Assembly (NCBI RefSeq): GCF_003337555.1
Contig: NZ_QPJK01000002.1
Location: 558,001 to 622,000, forward strand
DNA length: 64,000 bases
Direction of reading: 5' to 3'
Source: Pseudorhodoferax soli
GTDB taxonomy: Bacteria; Pseudomonadota; Gammaproteobacteria; Burkholderiales; Burkholderiaceae_C
Below the pieces are notes generated by a model that saw nothing but the letters and a program-made list of their open reading frames with translations, searched no databases and was not told the origin of the DNA. The position numbers were made by a program, and so were the translations under genes. This document shows positions 9,030 through 16,903 of this stretch, in pieces (within the stretch, counting starts at the first letter, position 1; each line of letters starts with the position of its first letter).

Positions 9030-9458
9030 TCAGATTTCCAGGGCTTTGGGCTGCTGGGCGGTGTGCGGGTGCTCGGCACCACCGTAGACCTTCAGCTTCT
9101 TGATCATCGCGTAGCCCAGCGGGCCCTTGGGCAGCATGCCCTTGACGGCCTTTTCCAGCGCGCGGCCGGGGTGCTTGGCCTGCATGTCGCGGAAGTTGGT
9201 TGCCGTGATGCCACCGGGATAGCCGGAGTGGCGGTAGTACACCTTGTCCAGGGACTTGGCACCGGTCACACGCAGCCGGGCTGCATTGACGATGACGATG
9301 AAATCGCCGGTGTCGACGTGAGGCGTGTAAATGGCCTTGTGTTTGCCGCGCAAACGGAGAGCAACTTCGCTGGCTACTCGTCCGAGGACCTTGTCGGTCG
9401 CGTCAATCACAAACCACTCATGCACGACCTCAGCGGGTTTTGCGCTGAAAGTAGTCAT
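9030..9458 (-). CDS. rplM: 50S ribosomal protein L13
   Basis: Ribosomal protein L13, 142 residues, one of the early assembly proteins of the large subunit. Typical L13 runs are [31 protein letters not shown] and the [11 protein letters not shown] core. It is the first gene of the rplM-rpsI operon. A clear sigma-70 promoter lies at 9584-9612, leaving a leader of about 120 nt, longer than needed for translation, that can fold a small GTTTC/GAAAC hairpin. L13 is known to control its own operon in E. coli, so feedback through this leader is possible but unproven. Confidence 0.98.
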   Translation of the reverse strand: MTTFSAKPAEVVHEWFVIDATDKVLGRVASEVALRLRGKHKAIYTPHVDTGDFIVIVNAARLRVTGAKSLDKVYYRHSGYPGGITATNFRDMQAKHPGRALEKAVKGMLPKGPLGYAMIKKLKVYGGAEHPHTAQQPKALEI

Positions 9459-9583
9459 GTTTCTCTCTTTGGAAAGATGGGTTTGGGCAGCTCTTTTCCA
9501 CGGTCGGTGTTTCTCTGAAGGAAACCTCTTAGGTGGGAGATGGTTCTTCGCCGCGGAGCCAGCCTGTCGCTGCGAAACCGCGC

Positions 9584-9612
9584 ATTATAGGCAGAACTGG
9601 CCAAAGCGCCAA
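9584..9612 (-). promoter_or_regulatory. Sigma-70 promoter of rplM-rpsI
   Basis: On the minus strand, TTGGCG (9612-9607) and a perfect TATAAT (9589-9584) are separated by exactly 17 bp, predicting transcription from near 9577. The -35 hexamer abuts the stop codon of the kinase gene upstream. Confidence 0.85.
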
Positions 9613-11163
9613 CTAGGAGGCGTCAGGGCGGTGGTTCTCGCGCAGGCGGCGCGTGTTTTCCACGCACACCGGCATGGCCGCATACCGCGCTTGCTGGCAG
9701 GCCCGGAACAGGCACATGGGCCGGGTGAAGAAGTTGCTGTCGGGGCAGATCTGCTCGGCCGACAGTGCGCGCGGCGGGGTCGGCGCGCGGCGCGCCGGCG
9801 GGGGCGCATCGGGCTGGACGGGTGGCTCGACGGGCGTCAGCACCTCTGGCGGCATCGGCGCGGGCGGCAACGGTGCGGGCGCTGGCGCTGGCGCAGCCAC
9901 CTCCACCGCAGTATCCGCCTTCGCTGGCTTCCTGGGCGGCGCCGGTGCCACCGCCGCCGGTGGCGGATCGCCCGGCGAGGCCACGATACCGACGGCCGCC
10001 AGCAGTCCCAGGACCAGCGCCGCCACCCCGGCCTTGGGCCACCAGGTGCCCCTCGTCGCACGCGTTGCCGTGGGCTGCGGCACCGCCGCCGGCCTCACAG
10101 CAGGCGCGGGCACGGTGATGCCCACGGTGCTGCTCTCCAGCGGCGCCTGCCACTGCGTGGGCGCGTCCTGGTGCGCCTGGCTGGTCGTGCGGCGCGGCGC
10201 AGACCAGCCCGGGCCGAGTTCGGCGCGCCAGTCGAAGCGCTCCATCCCCGGCACCGGCTGCAGTTGCAGCAGCGCGCCGAACGCAGCCAGGTCGCGCGGC
10301 CGCCGCTCCGGGTCGAGCGCGAGCCCGGCCGTCAGCGCCTCCACCAGCGCCGGTGTGTACGCCAGCCCATGCAGGCTGTGCAACTCCTGCGCCAGCTCGG
10401 CCGGCGGCCGCAGGCTGTCGCGCAGCACGCGCACGCTGGCCGGCACGGGCGGTGCCTGGTTCAGGCAGCCGTAGACCACGGCCGCCAGCGCGTAGACATC
10501 GCTCCAGGGCCCTTGGCGCATGCCCTCGGCATCGGCGTACTGCTCGATCGGCGCGTAGTTCACCTTCAGGATGGCGGTGTGCTGCGGCTCGTCCTGGCCC
10601 AGCGCCTGGCGCGCCGCCCCCAGGTCCAGCAAGACGGGCGGGCCGATGTCCTGCAGGAAGATGTTGTCGGGCGAGATGTCGCGGTGCACCGTGCCGCGGC
10701 GGTGCAGCAGTTCGAGCGCCTGCAGCACCGACCACAGCAGCTTGCGCAGCCAGGGCTCGGGCGGCGGAGCGCGCATCTGCGCGCAGGCTTCCTTGAGCGT
10801 CACGCCCTGGTACAGCGGCATCGCCATGTAGGCCGTGCGGTTCTGCTCCCACACGCGCAGCACCTTGACCAGCGCGGGGTGGTCGAACTGCGCCAGCAGC
10901 CGCGCCTCGTTCATGAACGAGCGCAACCCCTCCTCGAAGCGCCGCGCATCGGCCCCGGTACGCAGCGTCACGGCATGGCCGATGCGGTCGGCCAGGCCGC
11001 CCGGCAGGTACTCCTTGATCGCCACCGTGCGGTGCAGCGAGTGGTCGTAGGCGCGGTAGACCATGCCGAAGCCGCCCGCCCCGAGCAGGCCGTGCAGCTC
11101 GAACTCGGCCAGCCGCGTGCCGGGCGGCAAACCTTGCGAGGGATAGCGGGCGGTGGCGTTCAC
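9613..11163 (-). CDS. Membrane-anchored serine/threonine protein kinase
   Basis: A eukaryotic-type Ser/Thr kinase of 516 residues with a GTG start. The glycine loop GAGGFGMVY is at residues 28-36, the ATP lysine in VAIKEYLP at 50, the alpha-C Glu near 87, the catalytic loop HRDISPDN at 160-167, and DLG (in place of DFG) at 180-182. After the kinase domain (to about 290) come a Pro-rich linker, one hydrophobic segment near 370-390 (GVAALVLGLLAAVGIV), a second Ala/Pro-rich stretch, and a short C-terminal domain with four cysteines (ICPDS...PMCLFRACQQ...VCVEN). The fold therefore predicts a cytosolic kinase with an exported Cys-containing sensor tail. There is no partner phosphatase or FHA gene next to it. 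Confidence 0.87.
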   Translation of the reverse strand: MNATARYPSQGLPPGTRLAEFELHGLLGAGGFGMVYRAYDHSLHRTVAIKEYLPGGLADRIGHAVTLRTGADARRFEEGLRSFMNEARLLAQFDHPALVKVLRVWEQNRTAYMAMPLYQGVTLKEACAQMRAPPPEPWLRKLLWSVLQALELLHRRGTVHRDISPDNIFLQDIGPPVLLDLGAARQALGQDEPQHTAILKVNYAPIEQYADAEGMRQGPWSDVYALAAVVYGCLNQAPPVPASVRVLRDSLRPPAELAQELHSLHGLAYTPALVEALTAGLALDPERRPRDLAAFGALLQLQPVPGMERFDWRAELGPGWSAPRRTTSQAHQDAPTQWQAPLESSTVGITVPAPAVRPAAVPQPTATRATRGTWWPKAGVAALVLGLLAAVGIVASPGDPPPAAVAPAPPRKPAKADTAVEVAAPAPAPAPLPPAPMPPEVLTPVEPPVQPDAPPPARRAPTPPRALSAEQICPDSNFFTRPMCLFRACQQARYAAMPVCVENTRRLRENHRPDAS

Positions 11164-11278
11164 GGGGCAGGGCTGGCGGGCGGCAACGCCGGCCAGTGTA
11201 GAGGGCGCCCGCCGCGACGGCCGCGGCCGCCAGCGCCCCCCGCACTGGCCCCAGTACGGGCCCCAGTACCATTGGCCG

Positions 11279-12169
11279 ATGTTCAGTTACCGCCACGCCT
11301 TCCATGCAGGCAACCACGCCGACGTGCTCAAGCACATGGTCCTGGTCGCCACCCTGCGTCACCTTGCCGAGAAGGAGACCGCGCTGGCGCTGCTGGATTC
11401 GCACGCCGGCGCCGGCCTCTACCGGCTCGATGGCGACTACGCTGCTACCAGCGGCGAGGCCGCCGATGGTGTGCTGCGGCTGCTGCAGGTGCCCGCCGCG
11501 CAGCGCGCGGAGTGGCCCGCCGCGCTGACCGATTACATGGAGCTGCTGGCCGGCTTCAACCCGAGCGGCGGCCACCGCATCTACCCCGGCTCCCCCTTCG
11601 TGATGCACCGGCTGGCGCGCCCGCAGGACCGGATCAAGCTGTTCGAGATGCACCCCACGGACGGCAAGACGCTACAGGCCAACATCGACCAGCTCGAGGC
11701 CGGCCGCCAGGTCGTGGTGTTCCGCGAGGACGGCTTCGAGGGCGTGCGCCGCTTTCTGCCGCCGCCCTCGCGCCGCGCACTGTTGTTGTGCGACCCGAGC
11801 TACGAACTCAAGAGCGACTACGGGCGCGTGGTGGAGCTGCAGACCATGGCACTGCAGCGCTTCCCGACGGGCAGCAGCATGGTCTGGTACCCCATCATCG
11901 CGCGCAACGAGGCGCACATCCTGCCGCGCAAGCTCAAGAGCGTGGCCACGCGCGCGGGCAAGCCCTGGCTGCACGCCACGCTGACCGTGAAGGCGGCCAA
12001 GCAGGTGGCCGCAGGCGAACGCCGCCCGGGCCTGCCGGGCAGCGGCGTGTTCATCGTGAATCCGCCCTACACGCTCAAGCCGGCGCTGGAGCAGGCATTG
12101 CCGCTGCTCGTGAAGCTGCTGGCGCAGGACGAGAACGCCACCCACACGCTGGAGACGCAGGGCGGCTGA
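11279..12169 (+). CDS. rlmJ: 23S rRNA (adenine(2030)-N6)-methyltransferase RlmJ
   Basis: RlmJ methylates A2030 of 23S rRNA with S-adenosylmethionine. The 296-residue product opens with MFSYRHAFHAGNHADVLKH, diagnostic of the family. LLDSHAGAGLY is the SAM-binding loop and LLLCDPSYE is the catalytic D/NPPY-type motif; VNPPYTL occurs near the C-terminus. I chose the ATG at 11279 because the conserved sequence begins exactly there. The gene is divergent from the kinase gene and convergent with the outer-membrane protein gene. Confidence 0.93.
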   Translation: MFSYRHAFHAGNHADVLKHMVLVATLRHLAEKETALALLDSHAGAGLYRLDGDYAATSGEAADGVLRLLQVPAAQRAEWPAALTDYMELLAGFNPSGGHRIYPGSPFVMHRLARPQDRIKLFEMHPTDGKTLQANIDQLEAGRQVVVFREDGFEGVRRFLPPPSRRALLLCDPSYELKSDYGRVVELQTMALQRFPTGSSMVWYPIIARNEAHILPRKLKSVATRAGKPWLHATLTVKAAKQVAAGERRPGLPGSGVFIVNPPYTLKPALEQALPLLVKLLAQDENATHTLETQGG

Positions 12170-12186
12170 GCGGCGCCTCGCGCCGC
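12170..12186. terminator. Possible hairpin between convergent genes
   Basis: A GCGGCGC/GCGCCGC stem with a 3-nt loop sits directly after the rlmJ stop and before the end of the convergent gene. There is no T run on either side, so termination is uncertain. Confidence 0.3.
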
Positions 12187-12194
12187 CTGCTGCC

Positions 12195-13016
12195 TCAGAA
12201 GTGGTAGTCGGCGCGGACCATCGGGGTCTTGGCCAGCGAGCCCGGCACGCTGTGCGGGTTGCCGAACTTGTTGCGCCAGTACTGGTAGCCCACGCCCACG
12301 CGGAACGAATTCTTGCTGGCGCCGATGTGCGGCGACACGTCGTAGAACAGCGTCATGTCCAGGTTGGTCTCTGGCGACGTCGGCCCGCCGAACTCGTTCT
12401 TGCCCTTGTCGCCGATGTAGTTCAGGAAGCCCTCGAACGACAGGCCGGTGTTGCCCACGGGGATGCCCCAGGCCAGGTTCAGCATCGGGTGCACGTCGTA
12501 GGAATACCGGTCCGCGATACCGACCGGCTTGTTGCTCTCCCACAGCGCGTACACGCCGACATTCAGGAAGCCGGCGGGCACATCGACCATGAAGGTCGGA
12601 CCAGCCACCACCATGCGCTTCTTGGAGCTGTAGCCCGGGTCGTTCTTGGTGTTCACGTCGAAGCCGGCCGTCAGGCCCAGGCCCTTGACCGGCCCGAAGG
12701 CGAACGACTTGCCCGTGACCTTGCCCAGGTCCAGCGTGTGGCGGTAGACCACGTAGATCTCCTGCGCATTGCTGTCCTTGCCGTCGGACATCAGAAAGTC
12801 GACGTTGAGGAAGTTGCTACCGTACTTGTAGCCGCTGGCATGCGTGAAGTTGACGATGGTCTTCTCGATGTCCTGCGGGTTGTAGGGCTCGGCGAACTTG
12901 GTGCCCCAGCGCACGCCCATGGAGGTGTCGCTCCAGTCGGCGGCCTGGGCGCCGATGGCGGCGCAGGTCAGCGCGGCGGCGGCCGCGAAACGGAAGATGT
13001 CTTGGTTTTGGTGCAT
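12195..13016 (-). CDS. Tsx-like outer-membrane beta-barrel protein
   Basis: A 273-residue exported protein with a signal peptide (FRFAAAAALTCAAIGAQAA, cleaved before DWSD) and a mature part of alternating short amphipathic strands ending in the terminal Phe (VRADYHF) typical of outer-membrane barrels. Segments such as DWSDTSMGVRWGTKFAEPYN and WNxx-like aromatic girdles resemble the nucleoside-specific channel Tsx/OmpK family; this assignment is by resemblance only. The ATG at 13016 (MHQNQDIF) puts the positively charged end directly before the hydrophobic core; a start 7 codons earlier exists. A 6-5-6 inverted repeat lies about 110 bp upstream. Confidence 0.7.
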   Translation of the reverse strand: MHQNQDIFRFAAAAALTCAAIGAQAADWSDTSMGVRWGTKFAEPYNPQDIEKTIVNFTHASGYKYGSNFLNVDFLMSDGKDSNAQEIYVVYRHTLDLGKVTGKSFAFGPVKGLGLTAGFDVNTKNDPGYSSKKRMVVAGPTFMVDVPAGFLNVGVYALWESNKPVGIADRYSYDVHPMLNLAWGIPVGNTGLSFEGFLNYIGDKGKNEFGGPTSPETNLDMTLFYDVSPHIGASKNSFRVGVGYQYWRNKFGNPHSVPGSLAKTPMVRADYHF

Positions 13017-13122
13017 GGGGAAGGTTCCAGTTGTCATCGCACAGCTGTCACAGCAACCAGCGTGCCATGTACTGTGTGAACGATCGTAGCCATGCCCGGC
13101 ACAAGGACCATCCGGCTTTCAG

Positions 13123-13139
13123 TGCGTACTCCATACGCA
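13123..13139. promoter_or_regulatory. Inverted repeat upstream of the outer-membrane protein gene
   Basis: TGCGTA-ctcca-TACGCA is a perfect 6-5-6 palindrome in the 178-bp gap between the LysR gene and the minus-strand porin-like gene. Its position suits an operator; no regulator can be named. Confidence 0.35.
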
Positions 13140-13194
13140 ATGGCATATACCGCGCAGCCGCGACGCCCGCCCGTACGCGTGCAGCGTGCCGGGA

Positions 13195-14088
13195 TCAAGG
13201 CGGTGCGGCCAGCACCTCGCGCGCCACCGCAACGAACGAGGCCAGCACGGCCAGGCCGGCGTCTTCCTTGCGCCAGGCCAGCGCACCCACTGTCAACGGC
13301 ACCAGGCCGCGCACGGGCACCAGCCGCGCCCCGCGCATGCCGGCCTGCGCCAGCGAGGCCGGCACCAACGCCACGCCCAGGCCGGCAGACACCATGGCCA
13401 CCACCGTGAGCCACTGCCGTGCCGCATGGCGCGTGCGCGGATGGATGCCGGCCCGGTTGAACACCGCGATCACGTTGTCGTAGTTGGCCGGCGCCACGTC
13501 GCGCGCGAACATCACGAAGTTCTCGTCCGCCAGGCGCTTGAGGTCGAGGCTCTTCTCGCCCGCCAGCGGATGCGCCTCGGGCAGGCAGCACACCAACCGG
13601 TCGTCGGCCAGCGGCAGGCTGGCCAGCGCGGCGGGGAAGGCCCTGGCGTTGAGGAAGCCGGCGTGCATCTGCCCATGGCGCAGGGCTTCGAGCTGCTCCG
13701 CCGAAGACATCTCGCGCAGATGGACCTCGATGTCGGGCCGGCGCGCGCTGAAGGTCTCGACGATGCGCGGCACCTCGCGGTAGACCATGGAGCCGGTCAT
13801 GCCCAGTTCCAGCCGGCCGCGCATGCCCGCAGCCACGGCCTGGGCCGCGTCGCGCGCCGCGGCCACCCGCTCCAGCACCAACCGGGCCTCGGCCAGATAG
13901 GCCGCGCCGGCCGGCGTCAGCGTCACCTGCTTGCTGTTGCGCTCCAGCAGGCGCACGCCCAGTTCGTCCTCCAGCGCCTTGAGGGCCGAACTCAGCGGTG
14001 GCTGGGTGATGGCCAGGCGCTGGGCGGCGCGGCCGAAGTGCAGTTCCTCGGCAAGGACGACGAAGTAGCGCAGCAGGTGCAGTTTCAT
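13195..14088 (-). CDS. LysR-family transcriptional regulator
   Basis: A 297-residue LysR-type regulator. The N-terminal winged helix-turn-helix reads LHLLRYFVVLAEELHFGRAAQRLAITQPPLSSALKALEDELGVRLLERN (residues 3-51), followed by the co-inducer-binding domain. It is the last gene of a minus-strand string that begins with a Bug receptor at 17856, 30 bp behind the acyl-CoA dehydrogenase. It is therefore the natural candidate for control of that operon, perhaps through the palindrome at 17943-17965, which contains a T-N11-A LysR box. The inducer is unknown. Confidence 0.9.
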   Translation of the reverse strand: MKLHLLRYFVVLAEELHFGRAAQRLAITQPPLSSALKALEDELGVRLLERNSKQVTLTPAGAAYLAEARLVLERVAAARDAAQAVAAGMRGRLELGMTGSMVYREVPRIVETFSARRPDIEVHLREMSSAEQLEALRHGQMHAGFLNARAFPAALASLPLADDRLVCCLPEAHPLAGEKSLDLKRLADENFVMFARDVAPANYDNVIAVFNRAGIHPRTRHAARQWLTVVAMVSAGLGVALVPASLAQAGMRGARLVPVRGLVPLTVGALAWRKEDAGLAVLASFVAVAREVLAAPP

Positions 14089-14118
14089 GGTGGGCCGCGA
14101 TTGTGCGACCCCTGCTCC

Positions 14119-15282
14119 TCAATACGACTTGGGCAACCCCAGCACCTTCTCCGCGATGAAGCACAGGATCAGCTGCGGGCTGACCGGCGCCAGCCGCGGA
14201 ATCCAGGCCTCGCGCATGTAGCGCTCCACGTGGTACTCCTTGGCGTAGCCCATGCCGCCGTGCGTGAGGATGGCGTTCTCGCAGGCGTGGAAGCAGGCCT
14301 CGGCGCCCAGGTACTTGGCGGCATTGGCCTCGGCGCCGCAGGGCTGGTGCGCGTCGTAGAGGCTGGCGGCCTTGTGCACCATGAGGTGCGCCGCCTCCAG
14401 CTCCATCCACGACTTCGCCAGCGGATGCTGGATGCCCTGGTTCTGGCCGATGGGCCGGTCGAACACCACGCGCTCCTTCGCGTACTGCGCTCCGCGCGCG
14501 AGCGCCGCGCGGCCCAGGCCGATGGCCTCGGCCGCGATCAGGATGCGCTCGGGGTTCAGGCCGTGCAGGATGTAGCTGAAGCCCTTGCCCTCCTCGCCGA
14601 TGCGGTCCTCCACCGGAATGCGCAGGCCGTCGATGAAGACCTGGTTGGAGTCCACCGCCTTGCGGCCCATCTTCTCGATCTCGCGCACCTCCACCGTGCT
14701 GCGGTCCAGGTCGGTGTAGAACAGGCTGAGGCCTTCGGTGCCGCGCGCCTCCTCCACGGGCGTGGTGCGCGCCAGCAGCAGGATCTTGTTGGCCACCTGG
14801 GCCGTGGAGATCCAGACCTTCTGGCCGGTCACGACATAGTGGTCGCCCTGGCGCACGGCGCGCGTCTTCAGGCGCAGCGTGTTCAGGCCGGTGTTGGGCT
14901 CGGTCACGCCGAAGCACGCCTTGTCGCGCCCTGCGATCAAGGGCGGCAGCCAGCGCTGTTTTTGCGCGTCGCTGCCGAACACCACGGCCGGGTGCAGGCC
15001 GAAGATGTTCATGTGCACCGCCGAGGCGCCCGACAGGCCCGCGCCAGTGGCGCTGATGGTGTGCATCATCAGCGCCGCCTCGGTGATGCCCAGGCCGGCG
15101 CCGCCATAGGCCTCGGGCATGGCGATGCCGAGCCAGCCGGCCTGCGCCATGGCCTGGTGGAAGTCGTCGGGAAAGCCGCCTTCGCGGTCGCGGCGCAGCC
15201 AGTAGTCGGAATCGAAGGGTGCGCAGACGCGCTGGACGGCGTCGACGATCTGCTGCTGTTGTTCGCTCAGGTTGAAGTCCAT
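14119..15282 (-). CDS. Acyl-CoA dehydrogenase family protein
   Basis: A flavoprotein of 387 residues with the three-domain acyl-CoA dehydrogenase fold. FGVTEPNTGLN and YVVTGQKVWIS are the flavin and substrate signature near the middle, and GLNPERILIAAEAIGLGRAAL and LTHGGMGYAKEYHVERYMREAW mark the C-terminal helical domain. At the place where most members have the catalytic Glu (YEGT) this protein reads IPRLAPVSPQL, so either the base comes from elsewhere or the substrate chemistry differs. It starts 8 bp after the cupin gene, fourth in the Bug/CoA-transferase operon, and probably oxidises the CoA ester made by the CoA-transferase. Confidence 0.88.
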   Translation of the reverse strand: MDFNLSEQQQQIVDAVQRVCAPFDSDYWLRRDREGGFPDDFHQAMAQAGWLGIAMPEAYGGAGLGITEAALMMHTISATGAGLSGASAVHMNIFGLHPAVVFGSDAQKQRWLPPLIAGRDKACFGVTEPNTGLNTLRLKTRAVRQGDHYVVTGQKVWISTAQVANKILLLARTTPVEEARGTEGLSLFYTDLDRSTVEVREIEKMGRKAVDSNQVFIDGLRIPVEDRIGEEGKGFSYILHGLNPERILIAAEAIGLGRAALARGAQYAKERVVFDRPIGQNQGIQHPLAKSWMELEAAHLMVHKAASLYDAHQPCGAEANAAKYLGAEACFHACENAILTHGGMGYAKEYHVERYMREAWIPRLAPVSPQLILCFIAEKVLGLPKSY

Positions 15283-15290
15283 GGCTTTCC

Positions 15291-15668
15291 TCAGGAGCGG
15301 CGCACGCGCGCCGGGTCTTCGCCGTAGGGCGGGCTGTAGATGACGAGCAGGCGTGCAGGCTGCGCACTGGTGACGGTGAAGACGTGCATGGCGTCGGCCG
15401 GGAACAGGCAGCAGTCGCCGGGCTGCATCTCGAACACCTCGCCACCGACCTCGGCACGCGCCGTGCCTTCGAGCAGGTAGCAGACCTGCTCCATGCCCGG
15501 GTGCGCATGCGGCAGCGCGCCCCCGCCCGCGCCGATGGTGCCCAGCACCACCTCCAGATGGCGGGCGCCATTGGCCGGGCCGATCAGGCGCTGGTTGTGG
15601 GTGTGGTCGTGGTTGGCCGGGCTGTAGCTCGGCACTTCGCTGCTGCGCACGAACAAGGGGGATCTCAT
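15291..15668 (-). CDS. Cupin-domain protein
   Basis: A 125-residue single-domain cupin. Motif 1 is PHAHPGMEQVCYLLEGTARAEV with the metal-binding His/His/Glu set, and motif 2 is PADAMHVFTV with the second His. Small cupins act as isomerases, dioxygenases or sensors; nothing here decides. The ATG overlaps the CoA-transferase stop (ATGA) and the acyl-CoA dehydrogenase follows after 8 bp, so it is translated with those enzymes and probably acts on, or senses, the same compound. Confidence 0.85.
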   Translation of the reverse strand: MRSPLFVRSSEVPSYSPANHDHTHNQRLIGPANGARHLEVVLGTIGAGGGALPHAHPGMEQVCYLLEGTARAEVGGEVFEMQPGDCCLFPADAMHVFTVTSAQPARLLVIYSPPYGEDPARVRRS

Positions 15669-16903
15669 GGCGTGGTCTCCTGCAATGGTTCGGCCTGGCG
15701 GCAGGCGCCGCCGGCCAGCAGTGCTGCGATCTCGGCGTCGGCAAACCCAGCCTCGCGCAGTACCGCCGAGGAATGCTCGCCCAGCCGCGGGGCCGGCCCG
15801 GGCTGGTCGGCCGGCGGCGTGCCGCTCCAGCGCGTCGGCACACCGGTGCCGACCAGCCGGCCTTCGCTGGGGTGGTCTAAGCGGCGCACGAAGCCGGTGA
15901 CTGCGTGGTGCGGGTCTGCAAGCAGATCGGCGGGGCCCATCATCGGCATGTTGGGCACGTCGGCGGCGTCCAGCAGCGCCTGCCACTCGGCCGTGCTGCG
16001 CTCGCGCATGAGGCGTGCCACCTCGGCATACACCGCATCGATGTGCTGGGCGCGGGCGCTGTGCGTGGCGAAGCGCGGGTCTTCGGCCAACGCCCGGCCC
16101 GGTGGGCCGATGGCCGCAAAGAAGCTGCGCCAGTGCTTGTCGTTGTAGATCAGCACGCACAGGTGGCCGTCGCGCGTGCGGTAGGGGCGGCGGTACGCCG
16201 TCAGCAACCGGGCGTAGCCGGCGTCGCCGTGCGGCGGCTCGAAGGCCAGGCCGGCCAGGTGGTCGCCCAGCACGAACTGCGTCATGGCCTCGAACATCGG
16301 CACCACGATGGCCTGGCCTTCCCCGGTCTTCTCGCGCGCGAACAGCGCGGCGGTGATCGCGTAGACCGCGTGCAGGCCGGTCACGCGGTCGGCCAGCGTG
16401 ATGGGGGCGTAGGCCGGCTCGCCGCCCGCGTAGGCCTGCGTCAGCCAGGGAATGCCGGTCGCGCCCTGGATTAGGTCGTCGTAGGCCGGCCGCGCGGCGT
16501 AGGGGCCGTCCTGGTCGAAGCCGCAGCAGTTCACGTGGATCAGGCGCGGGTGCGCGGCACGCACGCTGGCCGCGTCCAGGCCGAGGCGGGCCAGGGCCTG
16601 CGGGCGCACGTTGCTGATCAGCACGTCGCTCTGCCCGGCCAGCCGCAGCGCGGCGGTGCGTGCGGCGGGCTGCTTCAGGTCGAGCACGATGCTGCGCTTG
16701 CCCTGGTTGGCCTGCAGGAAGATGTGGCCCATGCCCGGGTTGCGCATGGGGCCCACGTGGCGCATGTTGTCGCCCTCGGGGCTTTCGAGCTTGGTCACCT
16801 CGGCGCCCAGCGAAGCCAGAATCTGGGTGGCGAACGGGCCCATGATGACCGAGCTCAGGTCGAGCACCTTGACGCCCGCGAGCGGGCCTTGCGGGGAACT
16901 CAT
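15665..16903 (-). CDS. CaiB/BaiF family (class III) CoA-transferase
   Basis: A 412-residue class III CoA-transferase. It opens GPLAGVKVLDLSSVIMGPFATQILASLGAEVTKLE, the family N-terminus, and has FLQANQGKRSIVLDLK and PAYDDLIQGATG; the Asp of the latter region carries the acyl group in characterised members. The enzyme moves CoA from a donor ester onto a carboxylic acid. Its ATG overlaps the stop of the Bug receptor gene (ATGA). With the receptor, cupin and acyl-CoA dehydrogenase it suggests uptake of a carboxylate, CoA activation and dehydrogenation. The substrate is unknown. Confidence 0.92.
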   Translation of the reverse strand: MSSPQGPLAGVKVLDLSSVIMGPFATQILASLGAEVTKLESPEGDNMRHVGPMRNPGMGHIFLQANQGKRSIVLDLKQPAARTAALRLAGQSDVLISNVRPQALARLGLDAASVRAAHPRLIHVNCCGFDQDGPYAARPAYDDLIQGATGIPWLTQAYAGGEPAYAPITLADRVTGLHAVYAITAALFAREKTGEGQAIVVPMFEAMTQFVLGDHLAGLAFEPPHGDAGYARLLTAYRRPYRTRDGHLCVLIYNDKHWRSFFAAIGPPGRALAEDPRFATHSARAQHIDAVYAEVARLMRERSTAEWQALLDAADVPNMPMMGPADLLADPHHAVTGFVRRLDHPSEGRLVGTGVPTRWSGTPPADQPGPAPRLGEHSSAVLREAGFADAEIAALLAGGACRQAEPLQETTP

